This document shows positions 15,560-21,797 of a stretch of DNA of 27,314 nt, piece after piece. A model generated the notes under the pieces. It ran no database searches. It was given only the letters and a program-made list of their open reading frames with translations, and was not told the DNA's origin. Where the stretch lies: positions 1 through 27,314 of IMG/VR virus record IMGVR_UViG_3300025096_000098. One strand, 5' to 3'. The position numbers and the translations under genes are program-made. Source of the stretch: a virus. Every line of letters begins with the position of its first letter. The first letter of the stretch is position 1.

Positions 15560-15660
15560 GTTTAGAGTCTATCTGTAGTTTATTTCTAAGATCAAATGCT
15601 ACCATACTCACATCCACCTTGAAAGAGTTCATTTTTTAACAAAATTTAATAGTAAAAAGA
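15560..15660 (+). other. Non-coding stretch after the CX3C gene
   Basis: About 100 nt of AT-rich sequence between the CX3C gene and the terminator at 15660. No ORF, clear promoter or hairpin was seen on the + strand. Confidence 0.4.
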
Positions 15661-15693
15661 AACCTCTGCTTGACAAAACAAAGCAGGGGTTTT
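15660..15693 (+). terminator. Intrinsic terminator with a -35 box in its loop
   Basis: AAACCTCTGCTT and AAGCAGGGGTTT pair over 12 positions with one wobble, around a loop holding GACAAAAC, and end in TTTT. It closes the CX3C gene unit. The same bases carry TTGACA (15670-15675) for the next promoter. Confidence 0.7.
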
Positions 15694-15698
15694 ATACT
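15670..15698 (+). promoter_or_regulatory. Consensus promoter TTGACA-N17-TATACT
   Basis: TTGACA 15670-15675 and TATACT 15693-15698 at exactly 17 bp, matching the early promoters described for marine T4-like phages. Transcription should start near 15705, so the mini-gene at 15705 would have almost no leader. It drives the ho1 operon. Confidence 0.8.
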
Positions 15699-15704
15699 GT
15701 ATGC

Positions 15705-15803
15705 ATGGATAATTTAATTACAGAAGTGGGATTTATCTTACTAGGTGGCATTGTTGCTGCCATACCAATCTACATAATGGGACTGATTCTTAACAATGAC
15801 TGA
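15705..15803 (+). CDS. 32-aa single-helix membrane mini-protein
   Basis: ATG 15705 to TGA 15801-15803. After MDNLITEVG the chain is a hydrophobic helix (FILLGGIVAAIPIYIMGLIL) ending NND, i.e. a one-pass membrane peptide with little outside the bilayer. It overlaps the next gene by 8 nt. Its ATG lies about 7 nt after a consensus -10, so it may be translated leaderless. It superficially recalls tiny photosynthetic subunits such as PetG, but a gap is needed to align the Pro and I do not claim homology. Confidence 0.55.
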   Translation: MDNLITEVGFILLGGIVAAIPIYIMGLILNND

Positions 15804-15978
15804 AGAAGAATTGGAAGAGCAACGTCGTATTGATGATGATTATAATGTAGTTAATCATTATTATAAAGCAAAAAGAATGCACCCAAAGATACCTTTTTAT
15901 TTACAAGATGAGAAGGGTGAAACTTATGAGTTTGGGTGGGAATTGATCTATCAGTACATTGCTAAACTTACACAATGA
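15796..15978 (+). CDS. Hypothetical protein, 60 aa
   Basis: Starts inside the mini-membrane gene and ends in an ATGA overlap with the following gene. The protein is acidic at the start (MTEEELEEQRRIDDDYN), then aromatic (VVNHYYKAKRMHPKIPFYLQD), with a short strand pair GETYEFGWELIYQYI. No family recognised. Tight overlaps on both sides and lack of internal stops support it. Confidence 0.6.
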   Translation: MTEEELEEQRRIDDDYNVVNHYYKAKRMHPKIPFYLQDEKGETYEFGWELIYQYIAKLTQ

Positions 15979-16313
15979 CTATAACAAATGACAACATAAT
16001 AACAATAAATCTTAATAAACTTGCTGCAATTAGAGCAGCATTCCTTGAGGAGAAACTTACTGATGATGAGATTGATGAAGTGGCAAGTGAACTTCGAGTT
16101 AGAATGTCCTTTGATTCACTTTATGGGCAGGTTGATGATATGATATGGGAGATAACAGAAAATACTGATATGTTACCACAATACGGTCAGATATCACCTG
16201 AGCCTGGACGTGAGGCATGGTTAACAGAGATGGAAAAGAATAAAATGCAGTTTGAAATGGTTGATTTGGTATCACCAGCATGGACAATTAAAGTCCCAAG
16301 GAGGATAAAATGA
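15975..16313 (+). CDS. Hypothetical protein, 112 aa
   Basis: An alpha-helical protein with an amphipathic block LNKLAAIRAAFLEEKLTDDEIDEVASEL (about residues 13-40) and a second block WLTEMEKNKMQFEMVDL near 82-98, ending in a basic VPRRIK. It lies immediately upstream of ho1 with a 4-nt overlap, and a Shine-Dalgarno for ho1 (AGGAGG, 16300-16305) is within its last codons. Not recognised. Confidence 0.6.
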   Translation: MTITNDNIITINLNKLAAIRAAFLEEKLTDDEIDEVASELRVRMSFDSLYGQVDDMIWEITENTDMLPQYGQISPEPGREAWLTEMEKNKMQFEMVDLVSPAWTIKVPRRIK

Positions 16314-16999
16314 CAGTAGCAGATTTTTCTAAGCAATTAAAAGAAGGGACTAAACGATCTCATACCGCAGCAGAGAATACTAAATTTGTAAAGGGATTTC
16401 TTCGTGGTGTTGTAAACAAAGACAGTTATAGAGTATTGATTACTAATTTCTATTTTGTTTATAGAGCAATGGAAGAGGAAATAGGTAATCTAAAGGATCA
16501 TCCTATTGTTGGTCCTATTGGTTCTGATCTACTCCATAGGACTGAACCACTGTCGAGAGATCTTAGATATTATTATGGACCGAATTGGAGAGCGATTATT
16601 GCTCCTACCGAAGCAGGTCAACAGTATGTAAATCGTATTAGAGAGGTAGCAAAGAATGACCCAGAATTATTGGTTGCTCATCATTACACCCGATACATGG
16701 GTGATCTTTCAGGTGGACAGATACTTAAAGGCATTGCAGAAAAGGCAATGGTTCTAAGAAAAGGTGAGGGATTACATTTCTATCAATTTGAGAACATTAC
16801 TGATGCAAGAGGATTTAAAGAGTCCTATCGTACCATACTTGATGGATTACCAATAGAACAATCTATGGTTAATGCTATTGTGGCAGAAGCGAATTATGCT
16901 TTTAGGTTAAATATGTACATGTTTGATGAGTTGCAAGGTAATTGGTTAGCATCATTTATTAAGGTTCTCTTTGGTACTGTTAGAGGTAAATTGTTATGA
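16310..16999 (+). CDS. ho1: Heme oxygenase (cyanophage type)
   Basis: A 229-aa heme oxygenase that would cleave heme to biliverdin IX-alpha, CO and Fe2+ with ferredoxin electrons, the first step of bilin synthesis for phycobiliproteins and phytochromes. The proximal heme ligand is His18 in KRSHTAAEN; the distal helix carries HHYTRYMGDLSGGQILKG (124-141) with the family GDLSGGQ. Length is typical of cyanobacterial HO1 (about 230-240). Phage ho1 is often beside a bilin reductase (pebS or pcyA); no such gene follows here. The ATGA overlap, upstream AGGAGG and the consensus promoter at 15670 place it in an early operon of small genes. Confidence 0.95.
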   Translation: MTVADFSKQLKEGTKRSHTAAENTKFVKGFLRGVVNKDSYRVLITNFYFVYRAMEEEIGNLKDHPIVGPIGSDLLHRTEPLSRDLRYYYGPNWRAIIAPTEAGQQYVNRIREVAKNDPELLVAHHYTRYMGDLSGGQILKGIAEKAMVLRKGEGLHFYQFENITDARGFKESYRTILDGLPIEQSMVNAIVAEANYAFRLNMYMFDELQGNWLASFIKVLFGTVRGKLL

Positions 17000-17286
17000 T
17001 TGATAGATTGTATAAATCTATTATGAACTACTTTGTTAGTGATGACCCTAGGTGGGATCCTGATAGAATTGTTTGTACAGTAGATGGTGATCCAGTTGAT
17101 TGTTTTACTGATGAGTTACAATCTAAGGGATATCAGTATAATGATATTAAAGATTGGTGGGAACGTAAGTGGACTACTAATCAAGGTAAGGAATCAATTG
17201 TAGAGGCATACAAACAAGATCATGATGGGTGGACATCCATAATGGTTGGGTATGGTGATCGTGTATTTTACGAGGAAAAGGTATGA
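16996..17286 (+). CDS. Hypothetical protein, 96 aa
   Basis: Begins in the 4-nt ATGA overlap with ho1. The protein is rich in aromatic and acidic residues (DDPRWDPDRIVCTVDGDPVDCF; DIKDWWERKWTTNQG; HDGWTSIMVGYGDRVFYEEKV), suggesting a small alpha/beta fold. No motif identifies it. Coupled expression with ho1 hints at a shared phase rather than a shared pathway. Confidence 0.6.
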   Translation: MIDRLYKSIMNYFVSDDPRWDPDRIVCTVDGDPVDCFTDELQSKGYQYNDIKDWWERKWTTNQGKESIVEAYKQDHDGWTSIMVGYGDRVFYEEKV

Positions 17287-17579
17287 GCGACGAATTTCAT
17301 GGTGCAAATGAAACAGATCTTGATGATGATCTAGGGGTTGATAAGCATGGATTTAGAATTAGACGTAAGAAGACAGATTTTGAGTCTATTCTTATATCTG
17401 TAAAGAACTGTGAGGAACTTGCTGGTCTGGATAGAAATGATATGCAACGATTGGTTAAAGCATTAGAGAGTGGTAAGGTTACGCATATGAATACATACGA
17501 CCATAGTGGTAGAACCAGTAAGAAAATTGTGATAGAGTATGATGTAGGAATATATGAGAGAACTAAGAGTGATGATTAA
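17283..17579 (+). CDS. Hypothetical protein, 98 aa
   Basis: Overlaps the previous gene by 4 nt and the next by 1 nt (TAATG). The N-terminus is acidic (DETDLDDDLGVDKHG-like, residues 9-22), followed by a basic patch FRIRRKKTDF, a helical segment NCEELAGLDRNDMQRLVKALESG and a beta end KKIVIEYDVGIYE. Unrecognised. Confidence 0.6.
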   Translation: MSDEFHGANETDLDDDLGVDKHGFRIRRKKTDFESILISVKNCEELAGLDRNDMQRLVKALESGKVTHMNTYDHSGRTSKKIVIEYDVGIYERTKSDD

Positions 17580-18109
17580 TGTCACCATTACCTTGGGATC
17601 ATAATGATCTTGATCCCGATTTCAAAGAATATTTTAAAGATAAGAATGATCTAAGTATTATAGATTTAGGATGTGGTAATGGTTCTCAGGCATATCATTT
17701 AGAGGAGATTGGATTTGATGTAACAGCAACGGATATTGATAATTATTTGGTGTATGATATTGGTAATTTCATCATTGATGATGCATTAAATACTCAACTA
17801 GAAGAAAAGTATGATGTTATTATAGATAGGGGATTAATACATAATCTGATTACTGACAAGAGATCTAATAATTATTTTAATATGATTGATAAGATAAGTC
17901 ATGATGATACTACTATACTTTTAAAAGTTCTAAGTCAGGATGAGATTAGACATAATAATCCATATCGTTTTAGTAAAGATCAATTAAGTGAATTATATTC
18001 TGAATTTGGATTCAGTTGTGTATTACTTAAAGACAGTTATTATTATAGCAATATAGAACCATATCTGAAGGCATGTTACTGTGTTTATGAAAGAACTCTT
18101 GACATTTGA
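17579..18109 (+). CDS. Class I SAM-dependent methyltransferase
   Basis: A 176-aa Rossmann methyltransferase. Motif I reads IIDLGCGNGSQAYHL (27-41), followed by the acidic end of strand 2 (ATDID, Asp52) that binds the SAM ribose, and a strand 4 region YDVIIDRGLIHNL. The motif IV region lacks a DPPY/NPPY signature, so DNA amino-methylation is unlikely; a small-molecule, RNA or protein target is more plausible. Its length is the bare catalytic domain. It shares one base (TAATG) with the preceding gene. Confidence 0.75.
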   Translation: MSPLPWDHNDLDPDFKEYFKDKNDLSIIDLGCGNGSQAYHLEEIGFDVTATDIDNYLVYDIGNFIIDDALNTQLEEKYDVIIDRGLIHNLITDKRSNNYFNMIDKISHDDTTILLKVLSQDEIRHNNPYRFSKDQLSELYSEFGFSCVLLKDSYYYSNIEPYLKACYCVYERTLDI

Positions 18110-18154
18110 TCCTTATTGAGATATTATAGATAGAACTGGAGACCTGCGGAACTA

Positions 18155-18349
18155 ATGGCATTAAGAACTCATACAATATCTAAAAAGAAAGACACACATA
18201 ACCAAATTTGGGAGTGGGAAGAAACACCTGAGCTACTAGCAGCAATAGAACAACTACATAAATCTTCTCAGGTAGTTGATAATATACGTGTTCCTAGATT
18301 GCATGTTGGTAATATGAATCCAGCACAATTGAAGAAAAGAAATGGATAA
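18155..18349 (+). CDS. Hypothetical protein, 64 aa
   Basis: ATG 18155 is preceded by TGGAG (18137-18141) at a slightly long distance. The polar, basic protein (RTHTISKKKDTHNQ; IWEWEETPELLAAIEQLHKSSQ; LHVGNMNPAQLKKRNG) has one likely helix in the middle. It overlaps the next gene by 8 nt. Unrecognised. Confidence 0.55.
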   Translation: MALRTHTISKKKDTHNQIWEWEETPELLAAIEQLHKSSQVVDNIRVPRLHVGNMNPAQLKKRNG

Positions 18350-18581
18350 TCTCTATCAAGAGATGATGGAGATGAGAGATCATCTACTAACAAGAATAGA
18401 AATGCTTGAGGATGATGTAGAGCATCTAGTTCAAGAGAATATGGAGTATGTAAGAGAGATATATGAATTAGAATGTAGTCTACATGAACGTATAGATAGC
18501 ATAGTAGGCGAAGTAACACAACTTAATGAAGGACAAGAAAGCAGCAAAACTGATTATCAAGAGGGCAAAGAAACACCCTGA
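18342..18581 (+). CDS. Coiled-coil protein, 79 aa
   Basis: Residues 1-65 form one long heptad-rich helix (MMEMRDHLLTRIEMLEDDVE, then HLVQENMEYVREIYELECSL and HERIDSIVGEVTQL) with Leu/Ile/Met at a and d positions, so a dimeric or higher coiled coil is expected. The tail is polar. It overlaps its upstream neighbour by 8 nt and the next gene by 56 nt in another frame. Possibly a scaffold or adaptor; function not known. Confidence 0.6.
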   Translation: MDNLYQEMMEMRDHLLTRIEMLEDDVEHLVQENMEYVREIYELECSLHERIDSIVGEVTQLNEGQESSKTDYQEGKETP

Positions 18582-18687
18582 AATGTACACCGAATCAGAG
18601 ATAAAGTATGCTAAAATGGTAAAAAGACGTATTAAACGTGAGGAGAAGGATGCAGAACGTAGATTCCTTGAAAATAAACCAGAATGA
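18526..18687 (+). CDS. Small basic protein, 53 aa
   Basis: ATG 18526 to TGA 18685-18687. It encodes 53 residues with about 18 Lys/Arg: KDKKAAKLIIKRAKKHPEMY, then TESEIKYAKMVKRRIKREEK and a final ERRFLENKPE. The pattern of two basic helices joined by a turn suggests nucleic-acid or ribosome contact. The reading is supported by intact overlaps with the coiled-coil gene (56 nt) and with the next gene, and I recall similar small basic proteins in cyanophages. Length is below many ORF cut-offs. Confidence 0.65.
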   Translation: MKDKKAAKLIIKRAKKHPEMYTESEIKYAKMVKRRIKREEKDAERRFLENKPE

Positions 18688-18820
18688 GGATGGATCATTT
18701 ACTATGGATTGGGATCGTAGTGATCCTGAATGGAAATGGTTGAACAACTTGACAACTAAGGAAATTCAGGTTATCATGGAACAAGCAATCAAAATGGATC
18801 AAAATGAGTTACCCACTTGA
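18650..18820 (+). CDS. Hypothetical acidic protein, about 56 aa
   Basis: The frame runs to TGA 18818-18820. Candidate starts are GTG 18638, ATG 18650 and TTG 18668; I use ATG 18650, though a GAGGAGAAGG stretch at 18640-18649 sits too close to it and would suit a slightly later start. The conserved-looking part is NQNEDGSFTMDWDRSDPEWKW followed by a helix TTKEIQVIMEQAIKM. The compact acidic/aromatic start plus helix recurs in small cyanophage proteins as far as I recall. It overlaps both neighbours. Confidence 0.55.
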   Translation: MQNVDSLKINQNEDGSFTMDWDRSDPEWKWLNNLTTKEIQVIMEQAIKMDQNELPT

Positions 18821-19187
18821 ACAGTTGAAGGAGTTTCTAGAAGATGCAATGGAGTCTGAATGCACATCTGAAGAAATATATGATTGTTTAGTGGATACTG
18901 TAACTCAGAACATGCGTTATCATAAGGCATGTTTTAATACAAGTGTTACACTATTGTCCAGATTAAAAACTGACTTTAAAGCAGACATACTTTCTAATGA
19001 ACCGATAGGTAAGAGTGAGTGGGCAAAATATTGGAATGGTGAACTTTCTGGTGAAGAGTTTCATGCAGCATTAGAAAAGTATGGGTATGAGTATACACCA
19101 CCAACTGCTGAAGAAAGGTTGAGATTTAGATTAGATTCGCCTGAACTACATAATAATGTTGATGACATTGACTTAGATTTAAGTTAA
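18804..19187 (+). CDS. Hypothetical protein, 127 aa
   Basis: Overlaps the previous gene by 17 nt. Helical and acidic: PLEQLKEFLEDAMESECTSE, EIYDCLVDTVTQNMRYHKAC, then SRLKTDFKADILSN and a WAKYWNGELSGEEFHAALEK block, ending DDIDLDLS. Three cysteines. It closes the operon, since the next 89 nt are non-coding and repeat-bearing. No family recognised. Confidence 0.6.
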   Translation: MSYPLEQLKEFLEDAMESECTSEEIYDCLVDTVTQNMRYHKACFNTSVTLLSRLKTDFKADILSNEPIGKSEWAKYWNGELSGEEFHAALEKYGYEYTPPTAEERLRFRLDSPELHNNVDDIDLDLS

Positions 19188-19189
19188 GG

Positions 19190-19253
19190 AGTGTTACGAC
19201 ACTATAAAGACACTATAAAGTTTATAGATATTGGATATAACTAATGTTATGAT
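19190..19253 (+). promoter_or_regulatory. Regulatory gap: hairpin, 11-bp tandem repeat and -10 box
   Basis: AGTGT-TACG-ACACT (19190-19203) is a small perfect hairpin. ACACTATAAAG occurs twice in direct contact (19199-19209 and 19210-19220). Further on, GGATAT and ATATCC flank a TATGAT box (19248-19253) about 24 nt before ATG 19277. There is no strong -35, so the repeats may bind an activator or repressor. Confidence 0.45.
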
Positions 19254-19276
19254 ATCCACATACTTTTTTAGAACCC

Positions 19277-19495
19277 ATGATTAATCTCGATGCAAAGTAC
19301 CATTCTTACCTTCACAGTGGTAAGAAATTCACTATTGATGGTGTTGGTGAACGTGTACGGGGTTATGGTTGGACTGATGATGGTAAAGATATTGTAGGAC
19401 ATTATGTTATTACTGACAACTACAAACTTTATTATAATATGGATGATGTGTTTGTTAGGATGGACGCACTAAGAGAGTTAGAATCTGTCTTATAA
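19277..19495 (+). CDS. Hypothetical protein, 72 aa
   Basis: ATG 19277 to TAA 19493-19495. The chain suggests a small beta-rich domain: HSGKKFTIDGVGERVRGYGW, KDIVGHYVITDNYKLYYNMDD, then a helix RMDALRELES. The gene stands alone between a repeat-bearing promoter and a TAATAAATA box, so it may be a single-gene unit. Unrecognised. Confidence 0.6.
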   Translation: MINLDAKYHSYLHSGKKFTIDGVGERVRGYGWTDDGKDIVGHYVITDNYKLYYNMDDVFVRMDALRELESVL

Positions 19496-19504
19496 TAATA
19501 AATA
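19495..19504 (+). promoter_or_regulatory. Late-like box (AATAAATA) before cp12
   Basis: A TAATAAATA-type sequence immediately follows and touches the stop of the 72-aa gene, 24 nt before the cp12 ATG, with the same stop-overlapping layout as the boxes in the structural block. Only likeness supports it. Confidence 0.35.
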
Positions 19505-19527
19505 TAAGTGACTAAGGCAGTTTAATT

Positions 19528-19782
19528 ATGACAATCAAGCACGATTTAGAACATGAAGTGTATATTGATCCAAAGGATCATAAGGAGCATACTAATCATG
19601 GTATGCATGAATACAGCGAGGCAGATCTGAAAGATGTTCATGCCAATTACGAGGAGTATCACAAAGGTGATGAACCCGAAACTGGCATTAATGATTATCA
19701 CACTAGGCACACAGATAAGACCCTAGAAATCTACTGTGACAATCATCCTGACGCATTTGAGTGCAGAGTGTACGACGAATAG
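19528..19782 (+). CDS. cp12: CP12-like Calvin-cycle regulator
   Basis: An 84-aa protein ending in the CP12 signature: LEIYCDNHPDAFECRVYDE, with Cys70-x8-Cys79 and the conserved ECRVYD end. In cyanobacteria the C-terminal CP12 loop closes by a disulfide and inserts into GAPDH, which then traps phosphoribulokinase and shuts the Calvin cycle; cyanophage CP12 is known to push carbon into the pentose phosphate pathway. The N-terminal Cys pair of plant-type CP12 is absent, as in phage and Prochlorococcus forms. The first 60 residues are unusual: His/Asp/Glu-rich (HDLEHEVYIDPKDHKEHTNH), perhaps metal-binding. The gene has a late-like box in front and a terminator behind. Confidence 0.75.
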   Translation: MTIKHDLEHEVYIDPKDHKEHTNHGMHEYSEADLKDVHANYEEYHKGDEPETGINDYHTRHTDKTLEIYCDNHPDAFECRVYDE

Positions 19783-19804
19783 GACAGTTTAACAAGTTGT
19801 ACAT

Positions 19805-19833
19805 GGATCTCCTATTTCGGTGGGAGATCCTTT
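19805..19833 (+). terminator. Intrinsic terminator after cp12
   Basis: GGATCTCC (19805-19812) and GGAGATCC (19823-19830) form a perfect 8-bp stem around a 10-nt loop, followed by TTT that merges into TATACT. Confidence 0.7.
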
Positions 19834-19838
19834 ATACT
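19833..19838 (+). promoter_or_regulatory. -10 box (TATACT) fused to the cp12 terminator
   Basis: TATACT directly continues the T run of the terminator, 22 nt before ATG 19860. The local sequence TTTATACTGT is the same as at 15691-15700. No good -35 is apparent because that position falls inside the hairpin loop. Confidence 0.45.
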
Positions 19839-19859
19839 GTTTACAGTTGAATCACATTC

Positions 19860-20447
19860 ATGGAATTAGTTGAATTTTTACAAACATCATTTCAGAATGT
19901 ACGATCATCCAAACGTACTGATGATTTGCATGAGGTTTTGCTTAGTGAGATTCTAGCAAAGAATCCACAATGGCATGGTATGGTATGGGAGTTTGAATAT
20001 AAATTACCTGTTGATGCTTTTGGAGGCACATTTGATATTGATATTGCAGGATTTGATATAGAAGGTAATTTGAAAGTTTGTATCCTTGCTAAGGCTATGA
20101 ACAGCAATGTTAATAAGAATATTAAGAACTATGCTAACACAACTATTGGTGAGGCAGCAAGATTAGCATTTGCACCTGATATAGAATTAGAGAAGATTCT
20201 ATTTGTTAGTGTACTACCAAGAGTAGCACCTAGATTTAAGAAGGATGGAAGAGTTGAAGGTTTTGATGATGTTATCTCAGCTAAGAATCGTACTAAGATA
20301 GGTGGAGTATTAGAACAACAATATGGTGGACTTGTTGAACTAATAGATGTATTCTTTGACATTGGTGATGTTAGAAATAAGAAGACAAAATCTGAATTTA
20401 GTGATATAATAGTAGAGAACCTTGGTGAATTGGTAGTAAATGGATAG
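19860..20447 (+). CDS. PD-(D/E)xK nuclease-like protein next to a DNA methyltransferase
   Basis: A 195-aa protein with a layout recalling PD-(D/E)xK endonucleases: helix with LHEVLLSEIL (23-32, candidate Glu30), a strand pair KLPVDAFGGTFDIDIAGFD (48-66, candidate Asp59/Asp61), and a second strand VCILAKA (73-79) where Lys78 would be the motif lysine, followed by NSNVNKNIKNYANTTIGEAARL, a helix typical of restriction-enzyme-like proteins. The acidic residue two before Lys78 is Leu76, so the motif is degenerate and activity doubtful. It overlaps a DNA methyltransferase by 8 nt, which suggests a restriction-modification-like pair or a relic. No database support was available. Confidence 0.5.
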   Translation: MELVEFLQTSFQNVRSSKRTDDLHEVLLSEILAKNPQWHGMVWEFEYKLPVDAFGGTFDIDIAGFDIEGNLKVCILAKAMNSNVNKNIKNYANTTIGEAARLAFAPDIELEKILFVSVLPRVAPRFKKDGRVEGFDDVISAKNRTKIGGVLEQQYGGLVELIDVFFDIGDVRNKKTKSEFSDIIVENLGELVVNG

Positions 20448-21243
20448 TGCTATCCTTCTAGGTGATTGTCTTTCAGTGATGGAAGATCTGCCTGACAATT
20501 CTATTGATATGGTATGGTGTGATTTACCTTATGGAACTACCCAGAATAAATGGGATAGTGTCATACCATTTGATGAATTGTGGTCAGCATATAATAGAGT
20601 AGTTAAAGAGGATGGTGCTATTGTATTAACAGCACAACCACCATTTGATAAGGTTCTAGCATGTTCCAACCTCAAATATTTTAAGTATGAGTGGATATGG
20701 GAGAAGAATAAGGCAACAGGGCATCTAAATGCCAAGAAAATGCCAATGAAAGCACATGAGAATGTACTCATATTCTATCGTAAGTTACCAACATACAATC
20801 CACAAAAGACCACAGGACATAAACCATTTGGTGCAGTTAAACCACGTAAGAATATACCAGAGCCAAAGGTTAAGAGAAACTACAATCATTTAACTGAAAC
20901 ATTTGGTAATGATGGAACTACCACTGATCGTTACCCTAGATCAGTTCAGAAGTTCCCAGTGATTAACAATGATAATCCTTTGAAGTTCCATCCTACACAG
21001 AAACCAGTGGAAATGATAGAATACTTCATTAAGACCTATTCTAATGAGTATGATACTATCCTAGACAACTGTATGGGCAGTGGTAGTGCCTGTATAGCAT
21101 CCATAAACACCAATAGACACTATATCGGCATAGAATCCAATGCAGAGTATTATATGATGGCAGAGAGATGGATACAAAATCATGTGTCAGTTGATGAAGT
21201 GGCACAAGAGGGGTTGAATCCACTCCAAGATCTGTTATATTAG
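20440..21243 (+). CDS. DNA (N6-adenine or N4-cytosine) methyltransferase
   Basis: A 267-aa beta-class amino-methyltransferase (PF01555-type). The catalytic motif DLPYG is at 28-32, the region KFHPTQKPVEM at 182-192, and the SAM-binding DNCMGSGSACIAS at 209-221, i.e. catalytic motif before SAM motif, as in the beta class. The target base cannot be decided from this; DLPY occurs in both m6A and m4C enzymes. The sequence between 100 and 180 is the probable target-recognition part. It is translated in overlap (ATGGATAG) with the nuclease-like gene. It may guard phage DNA from host restriction or mark DNA for the partner. Confidence 0.85.
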   Translation: MDSAILLGDCLSVMEDLPDNSIDMVWCDLPYGTTQNKWDSVIPFDELWSAYNRVVKEDGAIVLTAQPPFDKVLACSNLKYFKYEWIWEKNKATGHLNAKKMPMKAHENVLIFYRKLPTYNPQKTTGHKPFGAVKPRKNIPEPKVKRNYNHLTETFGNDGTTTDRYPRSVQKFPVINNDNPLKFHPTQKPVEMIEYFIKTYSNEYDTILDNCMGSGSACIASINTNRHYIGIESNAEYYMMAERWIQNHVSVDEVAQEGLNPLQDLLY

Positions 21244-21248
21244 GTACA

Positions 21249-21350
21249 TGGGAAACAAAGCAGGTTACTCACTACTCTGACTTAGAAGCAGAGATATGAT
21301 GTGAGGTAAAAACTACACCGTAATTCGCCTGTTTTTGTTTCTCTCACCCA
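21249..21350 (+). ncRNA. Structured non-coding element with nested stems
   Basis: In the 121-nt gap after the methyltransferase, nested complementary pairs enclose about 100 nt: TGGG 21249 with CCCA 21347; AAACAAA 21253-21259 with TTTGTTT near 21334-21340; CAGG 21261-21264 with CCTG 21328-21331; TTACTCAC 21265-21272 with GTGAGGTAA 21301-21309; and CTCTG 21275-21279 with CAGAG 21289-21293. A TTTTTGTTT run lies on the 3' arm. It could be a structured leader of gene 21365, an sRNA or a long terminator. It is not a normal tRNA because the T-arm is absent. Confidence 0.4.
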
Positions 21351-21364
21351 TTATTCTATTTTAA

Positions 21365-21760
21365 ATGGCAACACGATCACGAATTGGATTAGAACTTGCT
21401 GACGATGCTGTATTATCAGTCTATCATCATTGGGATGGTTATCCACAGTGGTTAGGTGTTACTTTAAGAGAAAAGTTTAACACAAGAGAGAAAATTGCTG
21501 AATTACTTGATGGTGGTGACATTTCTTGTGTAGAGTCTGACTCTGACTGGGATAGGAATGAGTGTGAAAATCATGTTCAATATTATAATGGTCGGGGTGA
21601 AAAGACTGAACCACGTTTAGATCTTACTCATGAAGATTATTTTGAGAACAATGAAGAGTATGCATACATCTTCACACTAGACCATGAGTGGATATGTTAT
21701 GATCTACATACTACCACACCAAAGGTAGTCCCAATACCAGACAAGAAACCAGTTCACTAA
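21365..21760 (+). CDS. Conserved phage protein of unknown function, 131 aa
   Basis: Begins MATRSRIGLELADDAVLSVYHHWDGYP (residues 1-27), a start I recall from a widespread uncharacterised phage family (MATRSRI...YxHWDGYP). The middle has NTREKIAELLDGGDISCVES, then VQYYNGRGEKTEPR and a C-terminal YIFTLDHEWICYDLH. The fold is probably small alpha/beta. It has its own terminator directly downstream and a structured element upstream, so it may be a single-gene unit. Confidence 0.75.
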   Translation: MATRSRIGLELADDAVLSVYHHWDGYPQWLGVTLREKFNTREKIAELLDGGDISCVESDSDWDRNECENHVQYYNGRGEKTEPRLDLTHEDYFENNEEYAYIFTLDHEWICYDLHTTTPKVVPIPDKKPVH

Positions 21761-21767
21761 GTGGCAC

Positions 21768-21796
21768 ATGACCCCTTCCAAGGGGTCATTTTTTTG
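21768..21796 (+). terminator. Strong intrinsic terminator after gene 21365
   Basis: ATGACCCCTT (21768-21777) and AAGGGGTCAT (21780-21789) are perfectly complementary, followed by a run of T residues to 21795. The best terminator in the window. Confidence 0.9.
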
Positions 21797-21797
21797 C

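Noticed and set aside
15705-15803. PetG-like cytochrome b6f subunit
   Set aside because: Similarity is limited to a hydrophobic LLxGIV...IP...GL pattern that needs a gap; not enough for homology.
21275-21293. tRNA-Leu(UAG)-like anticodon arm
   Set aside because: The loop has 9 rather than 7 bases and there is no T-arm (GGTTCRA) or proper acceptor stem within 60 nt.
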